NCBI GenBank assembly: GCA_902776455.1
Contig: CACYQI010000009.1
Location: forward strand, 1-62,189
Direction: 5' to 3'
Length of the DNA: 62,189 bases
Source of the DNA: an uncultured Bacteroidales bacterium
GTDB taxonomy: Bacteria > Bacteroidota > Bacteroidia > Bacteroidales > Bacteroidaceae
The notes beneath the pieces were generated by a model. It saw only the letters and a program-made list of their open reading frames with translations. It was not told the DNA's origin and searched no databases. A program made the translations under genes and the position numbers. Below, piece after piece: positions 28,614-37,360 of this stretch (position 1 is the stretch's first letter; every line of letters begins with the position of its first letter).

Positions 28614-29309
28614 ATGAACGATTTCTTTCAATTCAAGCAGTTTCGCATACGGCACGACCGCTGTGCCATGAAGGTCGGAACCGACGGCGTACTGCTGGGC
28701 GCATGGGCTTGCGTCGAGGGCCGGACGGTTCTTGATGTCGGCACAGGCACCGGCCTCATTGCCCTAATGGCAGCACAGAGAAACCCGGATGCACAGGTAC
28801 TCGGCATCGAGATAGACAAAGCTGCTGCCCAGCAAGCACAGGAGAACATGGCGCAAAGTCCTTTCCATAGTCGTGTAAGTTGCTGCTGCCAAGACGTTTT
28901 GACGTTCTGCCCAACGCAACGTTTCGACGCCATCCTCTGCAATCCGCCTTTCTTCACCGAGGACACGTTGCCCGACGACAAAGCGCGTGCCTTGGCTCGA
29001 AACAACAAGAGCCTGCCTTTTGCCTTGCTCGTTCCTAAAGTTGCCTCGCTGCTTGCCGACGAAGGCACTTTCTCTGTCGTCATTCCAAGCCAAGCCGTAA
29101 CTGATTTCGTCGCGCTTTGTCTTGCCGAAGGATTGCATCTGATGCGTCGCTTGGCTGTGCAGACAACTGCCAAGAAACAGCCCCGACGCTCGCTGCTTAC
29201 CTTTACAAGACAGCATGTTGCGTGCAACAACGAGGTTCTCATCCTGTTGAATCCCGACGGAAGCAGAAGCGTGGCATACGAAGAACTGACGAGCGCATTC
29301 TATCTATAA
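28614..29309 (+). CDS. trmN6: tRNA1(Val) A37 N6-methyltransferase
   Basis: 231 residues from ATG 28614. The frame is open ten codons further upstream, but that part is heptad-array sequence. N-terminus FQFKQFRIRHDRCAMKVGTDGVLLGAWA is typical of YfiC/TrmN6. SAM-binding motif VLDVGTGTGLIALMAAQR follows and the catalytic NPPF motif is in CNPPFFTED, about residue 110. It methylates N6 of A37 in tRNA. The next gene begins 9 bp after the stop. Confidence 0.9.
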   Translation: MNDFFQFKQFRIRHDRCAMKVGTDGVLLGAWACVEGRTVLDVGTGTGLIALMAAQRNPDAQVLGIEIDKAAAQQAQENMAQSPFHSRVSCCCQDVLTFCPTQRFDAILCNPPFFTEDTLPDDKARALARNNKSLPFALLVPKVASLLADEGTFSVVIPSQAVTDFVALCLAEGLHLMRRLAVQTTAKKQPRRSLLTFTRQHVACNNEVLILLNPDGSRSVAYEELTSAFYL

Positions 29310-29317
29310 ACCCTTTA

Positions 29318-30268
29318 ATGGCAATTATGTTTAATATAAAATCGCTTTACAACATAGCTTGCGACAGTTTTCAGCCTGCTGGAAAGACTACGATATGGTT
29401 GCTTAAGATAATGATTCCCATATCGTTTGCCGTCTGTCTGATGGAGTATTACGGCATCATAGCATGGTGTGCGCAATGGCTGAACCCGTTGTTCTGCCAC
29501 ATTGGATTGCCCGGAGCATCGTCGATAGCGTTTCTGACAGGCGCCACAGCCACTACATACGCAGCACTTGCCGTGATGATGACGATGCAGCTCACCCTGC
29601 GGCAAGCGACTGTCATTGCTATTATGGTACTCATTTGCCACGCTCTTCCGTTGGAATGCACCGTGAACAAGAAAGTCGGTTCAAAGCCTTTCCGTATGGG
29701 GTTCCTGCGCATCTGCGGAGCACTCCTTGCAGCCGTCTTTCTTAACTTCGTGTTGCCTGAGATGTCGGAACCTTTCTCGTCGTCGATGATTTCTGCTGAA
29801 GAATCGACTATCGGCGAAGTGTTGAAGGCATGGATAGCCTCTTCGTTGAAGCTGAGTGCCATGATATTTGCCATCATTTACGCGTTGATGTTCATCCAGA
29901 GATTCATGGAGAAGTACGGCTTGATGCAGAAGCTGACGAAGCCGCTCGAACCCTTGATGGTGCTCTTCGGCTTGCCCAGGAACGCCGCATACCTTTGGCT
30001 CGTCGGCAACGTGCTGGGCATCAGCTACGGTTCAGCCGTGATGCTTCAACTGGAAGATGAAGGGAAAATCAGTCGCGAAGAAGCCAACGAAGTGAATTAC
30101 CACCTTATTATGAATCACTCCATGCTGGAAGATACTTTGGTCTTTGCCACGGCTGGCGTTTCGGCTCTCTGGATTCTCGGCACTCGCCTACTCTTTGCCT
30201 TCGTTCTCGTCTGGTGCAGGAAGTTACTTCAATATCTTAAACATTCGAAATTTCAATATAATAATTGA
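29318..30268 (+). CDS. Nucleoside-recognition (Gate) domain membrane protein
   Basis: 316 residues from ATG 29318 (or 29327). Several hydrophobic helices (TIWLLKIMIPISFAVCLMEY, ATVIAIMVLICHALPLE, LSAMIFAIIYALMFIQRF, ALWILGTRLLFAFVLVW) and two copies of the Gate-type repeat with GLPG/GLPRNAAY motifs (about 65 and 225). The family includes spore maturation proteins and nucleoside-transport-related membrane proteins; function here is unknown. It sits 9 bp behind trmN6 and may be co-transcribed. Confidence 0.8.
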   Translation: MAIMFNIKSLYNIACDSFQPAGKTTIWLLKIMIPISFAVCLMEYYGIIAWCAQWLNPLFCHIGLPGASSIAFLTGATATTYAALAVMMTMQLTLRQATVIAIMVLICHALPLECTVNKKVGSKPFRMGFLRICGALLAAVFLNFVLPEMSEPFSSSMISAEESTIGEVLKAWIASSLKLSAMIFAIIYALMFIQRFMEKYGLMQKLTKPLEPLMVLFGLPRNAAYLWLVGNVLGISYGSAVMLQLEDEGKISREEANEVNYHLIMNHSMLEDTLVFATAGVSALWILGTRLLFAFVLVWCRKLLQYLKHSKFQYNN

Positions 30269-30469
30269 AGTTTCTGAAGTAAAAATAGAAGTAAAATGGA
30301 AGTAAACTCGCTACGCTCGTAGAAGTAATAAAAGGACTTTAGCCGTGCGCCTTGGTGCTATAGCATCCAAGAACTCCCTGCGCAAAGCACTTAATTCCCT
30401 TTTATACTTCATTCTATAACTCCCGAAACATGAATAATTAACTCTTGAAACTCCTAAATAAATAATGTA

Positions 30470-31582
30470 ATGAAACCGCGGTATGATATTTTAGACGGGT
30501 TGCGAGGCGTGGCTGCAATAATGGTTTTGCTTTATCACGTCTTCAATGACGCAAAGAGTTTCGTTGTTTGGCCTACGGTTGTTGATGAGTTCTATCACAG
30601 CTTTCTCGGCGTGGACTTCTTCTTCATCCTGTCCGGCTTCGTGATGGGCTATGCTTATGACGAACGTCTCAAGACCGATATGACGCTGGGGAACTTCATT
30701 AAGCGAAGACTCATCCGTCTGCATCCCATGGTCGTGATGGGCGTGCTGATTGGCGCGTTAGCCTTTGCCATCCAGGGCTTTACGAAGTGGGATGGCACGC
30801 AAGTCAGCATCGAGGCTCTGATGCTTACCGTCCTGCTGGGACTTTTCCTCATTCCTTCCCCTACAAGTCTCGACGTTCGAGGCAACACGGAAGCGTTTCC
30901 TCTAAACGGCCCCCACTGGTCACTTTTCGTCGAGTATGTCGGCAGTTTGCTCTACTGCCTATTATTACAACGCATTTCCACAAAGTGGCTACGGGTATGG
31001 GTGGCTTGTAGCATCGTCTCCATAGCAGGCTTTGCTCTTCTGACCGAAGAAGGTGGCATCGCTTACGGATGGTCGTCAGAGCCTATGAACCTGTGCGGAG
31101 GTGCCCTCAGGATGCTTTATGCCTATCCCATGGGACTGCTGATGGCGCGTGTCTTCAGAGAACGACAGCCGAAGCCGATACACGGACACATGTTCCTCCT
31201 GTGCAGCATAGGATTAGTGGTTTTGATGGGACTTCCTTTCTTGGGCAACAAGGACACGGAAACGATCTACCAGCTTGTCTGCATCTTCTCCTTCTTCCCC
31301 ACGATTATCTGGTACGGGGCACGCGGCGGCGTGTCGGGTTGGAGGCAGAAGGCTGTCTCTTTCCTTGGCCGACTCTCCTACCCTCTCTATGCCGTCCATT
31401 TCCCCCTTGTCTATCTGTATATCAGTTGGATTGCTCGAAGCGGATATACTTATTCAGGTCACTCCCAACCTTGGATTCCAGCACTCATCACGCTTGCGGC
31501 CTCTCTGCTGATAGCCACGATATGTCTGCTCTACTACGACGAACCGATAAGGAAAAAGCTAAATGAGAAAAATGATAATTAG
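30470..31582 (+). CDS. Acyltransferase 3 family membrane protein
   Basis: 370 residues. N-terminal RYDILDGLRGVAAIMVLLYHV has the Arg/Asp-x-Leu-Arg-Gly signature and the catalytic His (H23). FFFILSGFVMGYAY and FIKRRLIRLHPM are the other conserved blocks. About ten membrane helices follow, ending SRLSYPLYAVHFPLVYLYISW. The family transfers acyl groups (often acetyl) to surface glycans. It lies upstream of a sialate O-acetylesterase, so O-acylation and de-O-acylation genes are neighbours here, although a 263-bp repeat-bearing gap separates them. Confidence 0.9.
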   Translation: MKPRYDILDGLRGVAAIMVLLYHVFNDAKSFVVWPTVVDEFYHSFLGVDFFFILSGFVMGYAYDERLKTDMTLGNFIKRRLIRLHPMVVMGVLIGALAFAIQGFTKWDGTQVSIEALMLTVLLGLFLIPSPTSLDVRGNTEAFPLNGPHWSLFVEYVGSLLYCLLLQRISTKWLRVWVACSIVSIAGFALLTEEGGIAYGWSSEPMNLCGGALRMLYAYPMGLLMARVFRERQPKPIHGHMFLLCSIGLVVLMGLPFLGNKDTETIYQLVCIFSFFPTIIWYGARGGVSGWRQKAVSFLGRLSYPLYAVHFPLVYLYISWIARSGYTYSGHSQPWIPALITLAASLLIATICLLYYDEPIRKKLNEKNDN

Positions 31583-31690
31583 AGAATGTACCACAAAAGA
31601 CAGGGCGTGGGAATCGCGTCCAAAGGTGTCAGAAAAATTAAACGTGCTTACTTTCCCCTCCCCTTCAATGGGAGGGGAGCCGCGGTCAAG

Positions 31691-31779
31691 CTTAGTTGAC
31701 GAATTAAGCGTGCTTAGTTGACGAATTAAGCGTGCTTAGTTGACCAACTTTACGTGCCAAGTTAGGCGATGCGGCACGT
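31691..31779 (-). repeat. 22-bp-period array, four units (AT-rich variant)
   Basis: Units start at 31691, 31713 and 31735 with CTTAGTTGACGAATTAAGCG followed by TG; the third reads CTTAGTTGACCAACTTTACG then TG, and a diverged fourth ends in GGCACGT. The GCGTG/ACGTG core recurs every 22 bp as in the G/C-rich arrays. Confidence 0.8.
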
Positions 31780-31845
31780 TATGCTTTGACACCCTTCTGT
31801 ATTCATTCATTTTCACACCGATAATTCATTTAAAACTAAAAAGAT

Positions 31846-33936
31846 ATGAAACGCTTATTTGTATTGCTTACAGCCACGATTTATGCTGTAAAGTCCCAGG
31901 CAGATGTTACCCTGCCCGGATGGATGACCTCGAACATGGTTCTGCAACAACGTGCTAAGGTTCACCTGCAGGCTACGGCCAAGAAGGGTGCTACCGTGAA
32001 GATTACGGCCTCATGGGACAAGCAGACCATGAAGGCAGTTGCCGACAAGACCACCGGAACCTTTGAATTCGAACTCGATGTGCCTTCGGCAGGAGGTCCT
32101 TACACGCTGACCTTCGACGACGGCAAAAAGCTTCAGCTGGAGAATGTTATGAGCGGAGAAGTGTGGTTCTGCAGCGGCCAGTCGAACATGGAAATGCCTG
32201 TCAAGGGATGGGGCCAAGTGAATGATTTTGAGAAAGAAGTGGCCGAAGCCAATCATCCGCTTATCCGCCTCTTCCAAGTGGACAAGGTGGTGGCTCACAC
32301 GCCACAGACAAAGGTACCCGTCGGCCATACAAAAGGCTGGGCAGTCTGCTCGCCGGAGATGGTGGAAGAGTTCTCGGCGGCGGCCTATTTCTTTGCCCGC
32401 GAGGTCACGGAGAAGCTGGGCATTGCCGTCGGCGTAGTCAACAGTTCGTGGGGCGGAACGCCTGCCGAGAGTTGGGTAAGCTTGGAGCAGTTGCAGGGTG
32501 TAATGGGTTTCCAAGACCATGCCAAGCGGCTCTTTGCCACAGGCTTCGATGAAGAGAGAATCAATCAGCTCTATCAAGAGGAAAAAGCCGAGTGGATGAA
32601 AATGGCTTTCACAGCCGACAAGGGTCTGAAGGACGGCAACATCGACGATGCTCCCTGGGCTGCAACCGACTTCAACAATGCCGATTGGAACACCTTGGCT
32701 CAGCCTGTCACTTGGAGCAAGACGGATGCGCTAAAGGACTTCGACGGCATCATCTGGATGCGTCGAGAGGTGGACATCCCTGCCCCGCTGGCAGGCAAAG
32801 ACCTGAAGCTTGAACTTGGAGCCATCGACGACGAAGACATCACCTATTGGAACGGCCAGCGCATCGGCATGACAGCAGGCTGGATCGTCAATCGCAGCTA
32901 CACCGTCGCCGGCAAGTTCGTGAAGGCCGGCAAGAATGTGCTCGCGATTCGCGTCAACGACACAGGCGGCGACGGTGGCTTCCTAAAGGATGCAAAGGAC
33001 TTCAACCTCACCGCAGGAGGAACAATAGTCTCGCTGGCAGGCGACTGGAAATGGAAGGAAAGCCTCAAGGCTGCCAGCATCACCCATCCAAAGGACATGA
33101 CGGAACCGGCTGCCCCCAACAATTCGTGGTACCCCGCAGGCCTGTACAACAGCATGGTTGCGCCGTTCCTTTCGATGCCCATTCGTGGTTTCCTCTGGTA
33201 TCAAGGCTGTTCGAATGTGGGCAGAGCCGTGCAGTACGAAAGCCTCTTCCAAACCTTGATTCTCGACTGGCAGGCGCGTTTCAACAAGAACTCCGAGGTG
33301 GCTCCCTACCCCAAGCCACAGCCGCAGAACGAGCGTCGCCGCTTCATGCAAAACGCAGACTCGAAGGCCCTACCCTTCTACTTCGTGCAACTTGCCAATT
33401 ACTTGCAACGTAAGCCCCTGCAACCCCAGTCGGGATGGGCTGCCCTGCGCGAAGCTCAGCGAAAGGCTCAGCAGCTGGATGGCGTCGGTATGATGGTGAA
33501 CATCGACATCGGTATGGCCGCCGACATCCATCCGAAGAACAAGCAGGAGGTGGGTCGCCGCTTGGCTTTGTTGGCACTCAATCGCACTTATGGCGAAGAA
33601 GAACCCTGTGCCGCTCCCGAGTTCCTGCAAATGAATGTCGCGGACGGCAAAGCAACGCTCTCGTTCCTACCCTCTCCCGGCAGCGATATGCTGGAGGAAA
33701 ACGCCGACATCACGGGCTTCTCGATAGCAGGTCCCGACCACGAATGGCACGTAGCGAAAGCCCATACCGAAGGAAACGGCAGGTTCGTTTGGCGTGTTGT
33801 CGTGGAGTGTCCCGAAGTGTCGCATCCCGTTGCCGTCCGCTATGCTTGGGCCGACAATCCGGAATGCAACCTCAAGACGGTCACCGGCCTGCCCGTAGGA
33901 CCTTTCCGCACCGACGACTGGGACGATATAAGATAA
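31846..33936 (+). CDS. Sialate O-acetylesterase
   Basis: 696 residues, signal peptide MKRLFVLLTATIYAVKSQA. N-terminal beta domain, then SGNH catalytic core: WFCSGQSNMEMPVKGW (nucleophile Ser, about residue 110), VNSSWGGTPAESW, GFLWYQGCSNVG and the Asp-x-His dyad in GMAADIHPKNKQEVGRRLA (about 565). A beta-sandwich insertion (about 270-390; IDDEDITYWNGQRIGMT) lies inside the catalytic domain, as usual in this family. It removes O-acetyl groups from sialic acid or related glycans in the periplasm or outside the cell. No sialidase is in the window. Confidence 0.92.
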   Translation: MKRLFVLLTATIYAVKSQADVTLPGWMTSNMVLQQRAKVHLQATAKKGATVKITASWDKQTMKAVADKTTGTFEFELDVPSAGGPYTLTFDDGKKLQLENVMSGEVWFCSGQSNMEMPVKGWGQVNDFEKEVAEANHPLIRLFQVDKVVAHTPQTKVPVGHTKGWAVCSPEMVEEFSAAAYFFAREVTEKLGIAVGVVNSSWGGTPAESWVSLEQLQGVMGFQDHAKRLFATGFDEERINQLYQEEKAEWMKMAFTADKGLKDGNIDDAPWAATDFNNADWNTLAQPVTWSKTDALKDFDGIIWMRREVDIPAPLAGKDLKLELGAIDDEDITYWNGQRIGMTAGWIVNRSYTVAGKFVKAGKNVLAIRVNDTGGDGGFLKDAKDFNLTAGGTIVSLAGDWKWKESLKAASITHPKDMTEPAAPNNSWYPAGLYNSMVAPFLSMPIRGFLWYQGCSNVGRAVQYESLFQTLILDWQARFNKNSEVAPYPKPQPQNERRRFMQNADSKALPFYFVQLANYLQRKPLQPQSGWAALREAQRKAQQLDGVGMMVNIDIGMAADIHPKNKQEVGRRLALLALNRTYGEEEPCAAPEFLQMNVADGKATLSFLPSPGSDMLEENADITGFSIAGPDHEWHVAKAHTEGNGRFVWRVVVECPEVSHPVAVRYAWADNPECNLKTVTGLPVGPFRTDDWDDIR

Positions 33937-34162
33937 AGAGGATCCTCTCCTTTTGCTCCTTGGCTCCGTAGAGTTTTAATTTCTACGGAGTATCTGGAGC
34001 ACATGGAGAGGCCACTCCCCTAACCCCTCCATAGCCTCTCCTCTGACTCCTTGGCTCCTTAGAGTTTTAATTCCGACTGACGACATAGGGCAAGGCAGGA
34101 AAAATCACGACATCATTTTGTTCCTCTACGAGGGGAATCGACTGATGCCACAGGGTCTCTTT
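33937..34162. other. Gene-free stretch after the esterase
   Basis: Two near-identical short blocks (CTCCTTGGCTCCGTAGAGTTTTAAT at 33956 on, GACTCCTTGGCTCCTTAGAG at 34046 on) suggest a duplication. No gene seen. Confidence 0.45.
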
Positions 34163-34455
34163 TTCGACGCTGCACGTTGTCTCGGCCGATGCAACGTGTT
34201 GTGTTGACAAATTCCCCACGTTGTGCTTACCGCTGCTTTACGGAGAATTTGACGATAATCTATGCGGAATTTATCAGTTGCCTTTGATGTGTTGGTATAT
34301 TCTTTGCGTGTGTCGCAAAAACATCGCTTTGTAACTTACTGGTTATCAACTGCTATTAAAAATAAGCCCTTTTCCTGCGATTTCCCATGCAAAGTGCCGC
34401 AGAAGCAAAAAAACGCCGTCAGAACGCGTACCATTGCGAAAACTTCTGACAAAAT
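34163..34455 (+). repeat. Composite intergenic element, copy 3
   Basis: ACGT cores at 34174, 34194 and 34218 (44 bp from first to last) are followed by the conserved distal part: TAACTTACTGGTTATCAACTG, ATTAAAAATAAGCCCTTTT, GAAGCAAAAAAACGCC, GCCGTCAGAACGCG (34415-34428) and TTGCGAAAACTTCTGACAAA. Best preserved distal part, with a CAGAAG...CTTCTG pairing. Confidence 0.75.
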
Positions 34456-34787
34456 AACGATGAAGTCTCACACGGAAATCACGGAAATCATAGAAAAACC
34501 GCCCTACGGGAGAAGCTTAGGGATAACGGAGGTTCAACAAGGAAGCTTGCCTCCCTTCCCCTCCCCTCTAAGGGGAGGGGTTAGGGGTGGGGTGTGTCAC
34601 ACAGAAATCGGAAAGCACAGAAACAGCCTCTCCACATGCCTCTCCAAGGAGAGGGGGTTGGCTTTCCCTTCTTCGGCTGTTGCCTCAGGCGCAGGCGGAG
34701 CGGTCGCCGACCTTTGGTTTCCAACCTTGCCCCTGCCGCTAAGATTAGCCTTAAATCACTTTCTTTTGCAGAAATTCAGCCAAACGC
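34456..34787. other. Gene-free repeat stretch
   Basis: G/C-rich modules (CCCCTCCCCTCTAAGGGGAGG, 34555-34585; CCTCTCCAAGGAGAGGGGGTT, about 34640) and a fragment of the AGACGGGG family (34683-34725, GGCGCAGGCGGAG). The open frame that spans it has no protein-like character. Confidence 0.55.
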
Positions 34788-34818
34788 TTTGCCGTTTCAG
34801 AAGAAAAGCGTAACTTTG
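34788..34818 (+). promoter_or_regulatory. Strong Bacteroidetes promoter before the structured RNA
   Basis: TTTG (34788-34791), a 19-bp spacer and TAACTTTG (34811-34818): the same geometry as the gyrA promoter. Predicted start is close to 34824, more than 330 nt upstream of the next start codon. Confidence 0.8.
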
Positions 34819-34823
34819 TGCCG

Positions 34824-35106
34824 TCTTGTGGACCGTTCTGCCCACTTCTTGTGCCAGCAGAAAGCCAGCCACAATGACCAAGAGAGCGTTCCGCGCTTTC
34901 ATCCTTACTTTCGAAATCGCCAAGTTCAAAAGCCAAAGGATGACTGTCGAGGCAACGCCCCCGATATGTTTCGTATGCATACGGCTCCCACGCCGTCGTG
35001 CTCGAGCATATTCGGCGTGGGGTATGTTGTTTCCAGTTCATTTTGGCGATGGTGTTTGGCGATACCAGAAAGTAGATGAGTTAGGACAAGTCCCTGCGCT
35101 TTCTTG
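34824..35106 (+). ncRNA. Candidate structured ncRNA (6S-like long rod)
   Basis: Directly after the promoter, hairpin 1 pairs 34826-34831 with 34869-34874 (TTGTGG/CCACAA) and 34836-34841 with 34857-34862 (TTCTGC/GCAGAA). Then a long rod: 34879-34888 with 35097-35106 (10 bp, one G-U), 34900-34903 with 35075-35078, 34906-34912 with 35068-35074, 34916-34923 with 35056-35063 (8 bp), 34932-34937 with 35042-35047, and 34987-34995 with 35013-35021 (CCCACGCCG/CGGCGTGGG). Internal loops separate the helices. A roughly 230-nt interrupted rod behind a strong promoter is the architecture of 6S RNA, but I cannot confirm identity by sequence. It could alternatively be a structured leader of the gene at 35166. 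Confidence 0.6.
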
Positions 35107-35165
35107 TAACCAAACACATAAACCTTTTAGAGCGATGCGGGGGACGGAGTCGCGCCAGTGATTCT

Positions 35166-35588
35166 ATGAAAAGACTCTTACTCTTGCTGCTTGCGACAGT
35201 CGCGGCAGCAGCGGCACCACGGGCTGATACAGCCCTCATCGTGCATCAGAAGTCAGGCGGAACAGTTGAGTACGCCTTCAGTGAGAAACCCGTAGTCACC
35301 TATGCAGACGGCTACCTTGTCATTTCGGCGGTCGATGCGTTGACGTACTACCCGCTGTCAAACTTGCAGAAGTTCACCTTCGCCGAACTGAGCGACCAGT
35401 GGACGCGCATTGTGGCTCCTGCCGACCAGAAGCCTCAGCCTACACTTATATATAATGTAGGCGGCATGCTCCTCCGCACTCTCGAACCAAGCGACGACGG
35501 CAGCACCCCTGCTAGCCTCGACGGACTTCCCGCAGGCACCTACATCATCAAGAATGGCAACACAAGTTATAAAACAATCAAAAGGTAA
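35166..35588 (+). CDS. Small secreted protein with C-terminal sorting-like domain
   Basis: 140 residues, signal peptide MKRLLLLLLATVAAAAAPRA. The middle YYPLSNLQKFTFAEL and the end TLIYNVGGMLLRTLEPS...LPAGTYIIKNGNTSYKTIKR follow a pattern common in short Prevotellaceae surface proteins. The tail resembles type IX secretion C-terminal domains (Gly-Thr-Tyr-Ile-Ile and a terminal Lys/Arg), though the domain is short. The next gene starts 4 bp after its stop, so both are one transcript. Specific function unknown. Confidence 0.75.
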   Translation: MKRLLLLLLATVAAAAAPRADTALIVHQKSGGTVEYAFSEKPVVTYADGYLVISAVDALTYYPLSNLQKFTFAELSDQWTRIVAPADQKPQPTLIYNVGGMLLRTLEPSDDGSTPASLDGLPAGTYIIKNGNTSYKTIKR

Positions 35589-35592
35589 TAAC

Positions 35593-37236
35593 ATGAAAAC
35601 AAGAAACATCTTAGCATTCCTGCTTCTGCTTGTGGCAGGCGTGCAGACGGCAGCCGCTCAGGGCTTCCGCGTTTACAAGAGCGACGGCACAGTCGCACAG
35701 TTCAGCTTCCGTACGGACAGCATCGTCTTCTACGACGGCATTGGTTCAGACGTTGACTTCGGTCCCTTCACGCCTGTCAATCAGTGCATTGTCGGCACAT
35801 GGTACAAGACGAAGAGCGAGACAATCACTTTCAACGAGGACGGCACGACGAACTATCTCGCCGGCGCCACCTACGAGTTTCTGCCTTATCAGGGCACGCT
35901 CATCATCAACAACGCTGAGGGCAAGCTGACGAAGCTGCTGCGTGTGCCCAAGGTGACGAAGGACTACATCGTGCTGAGCGAATGGGGCGGCGAGACGTTT
36001 GCCTTCCTGACCGCCGAACAGCCGGGTCAGCTTGTGACGGGCATCACCATCAATCCGGCAACGCTCAACCTACAGCTTAACGAGACGACTGCCATCACAG
36101 CCACTGTCCTCCCTGCCGATGCCGACAACAAGGAAGTGGAGTGGTCGAGCAGCGACGAGGCTGTGGCCGTCGTAGGCGACTTCTTCGGCACCATCACCGT
36201 CATGGCGAAAGGCTACGGCACCTGCACCATCACCGCAACGGCCAAGGACGGCAGCGGCGTGAAGGGCGAGTGCCAAGTGACCATAGCCCAGCTCGTTACG
36301 GGCATCACCATCAGCCCTGCCACTCTCACGCTTGAGCCTGGCAAGACGCAGACGCTTAAGGCTACTATTCAGCCTTCTGATGCAACGAACAAAGCCGTCA
36401 CATGGACAAGCAGCAATACGAGCGTCGCCACAGTCAGCACAAGCGGCAAAGTGACAGCCAAAGCCGTTGGAACCAGCACCATTACAGCCACTGCGAAGGA
36501 CGGCAGCGGCGTGAAAGGCACCTGCAAAGTAACGGTGAAGGAGACTGGCATCAACGGGCACGCTTTCGTTGAGATAGGCGGCCTGAAGTGGGCCACGATG
36601 AACGTCGGCGCAACGACCGTGGCAGGCAGCTACGAGACCTGCTTCGGCGACTACTTCGCTTGGAGCGAGATACAGCCGCGCTACATTACCATCACGCGCA
36701 CAGCAGCAGATGCTGCCAATTTCACCTGGAAGGACGGCTTCAGCAGTGGCTTCAGCAACGACAACAATCCCCCCTACAGTGACGATATACTTGATTCATC
36801 TCACGATGCAGCCACTGTCAACTGGGGCGGCACATGGCGCATGCCGACAAGTGAGGAGTTCAAGGCGTTGGCAGATGCCTGTTCGAGCAACAGTTCCTAT
36901 ACTCCAACACCCGACAATATGATTTTCTCCATAACAGCTGGCGGCATTTACTGGCTGAGCAGTACGCAGACCATCGAGCCAGCCTACACCGGCGTGGCCG
37001 GGATTCTTTTCGTGAGCAAGGCAGACATCAGTAAGCGGGTTTTCTTCCCTGCCTCGGGCTTGATTGACAATACGAACCTTCGCGATGGCGGTACAGGCCG
37101 CTACTTGTCCTCGACAATCAACACGAATAGTAGAAGAAACCCCTGGTACCTATCTTTCAACTCGAAGTATGTAAAACCGGAAGATAATTATTGGTATCGC
37201 TGGGATGGGTACACAATACGTCCTGTTTCAGACTAA
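35593..37236 (+). CDS. Secreted protein with two BIG2 Ig-like domains and a FISUMP-type C-terminal domain
   Basis: 547 residues from ATG 35593, which begins the signal peptide MKTRNILAFLLLLVAGVQTA. An N-terminal part with YKSDGTVAQFSFRTDSIVFYD is followed by a lipocalin-like strand region (about 60-140). Two BIG2 domains follow (about 145-235 and 236-320), each with VTGITIxPATLxL, then VTWTSSNTSVATVS-type and TSTITATAKDGSGVKG motifs. The last 220 residues (GLKWATMNVGATT, YFAWSEI, WGGTWRMPTSEEFKALADAC) match the FISUMP major-paralogous domain. Surface or secreted adhesin-like protein; no enzyme motif. Confidence 0.82.
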   Translation: MKTRNILAFLLLLVAGVQTAAAQGFRVYKSDGTVAQFSFRTDSIVFYDGIGSDVDFGPFTPVNQCIVGTWYKTKSETITFNEDGTTNYLAGATYEFLPYQGTLIINNAEGKLTKLLRVPKVTKDYIVLSEWGGETFAFLTAEQPGQLVTGITINPATLNLQLNETTAITATVLPADADNKEVEWSSSDEAVAVVGDFFGTITVMAKGYGTCTITATAKDGSGVKGECQVTIAQLVTGITISPATLTLEPGKTQTLKATIQPSDATNKAVTWTSSNTSVATVSTSGKVTAKAVGTSTITATAKDGSGVKGTCKVTVKETGINGHAFVEIGGLKWATMNVGATTVAGSYETCFGDYFAWSEIQPRYITITRTAADAANFTWKDGFSSGFSNDNNPPYSDDILDSSHDAATVNWGGTWRMPTSEEFKALADACSSNSSYTPTPDNMIFSITAGGIYWLSSTQTIEPAYTGVAGILFVSKADISKRVFFPASGLIDNTNLRDGGTGRYLSSTINTNSRRNPWYLSFNSKYVKPEDNYWYRWDGYTIRPVSD

Positions 37237-37287
37237 CCCTTTACGGTCGTATTGACAATCCGCCAGAACGAGCGATAAAGAACAACA

Positions 37288-37324
37288 AAAGCGGCAGACT
37301 TGCTTCGTGCAGGCCTGCCGCTTT
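37288..37324. terminator. Bidirectional terminator-like hairpin
   Basis: AAAGCGGCAG (37288-37297) pairs perfectly with CTGCCGCTTT (37315-37324), a 10-bp stem with A- and T-rich flanks, between the convergent BIG2/FISUMP gene and the FAD oxidoreductase. Confidence 0.75.
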
Positions 37325-37360
37325 GTTGCACTTATAGCTATAATTGAGTCCACTTGAAAT

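Noticed and set aside
34262-34813. Open frame of 183 codons in the gap after the esterase
   Set aside because: It is composed of the composite element and G/C-rich modules and has no protein-like features. Overlaps the promoter at 34788.
34756-34980. Minus-strand frame of 74 codons with a hydrophobic stretch
   Set aside because: It covers the promoter and structured RNA; hydrophobicity is likely chance.
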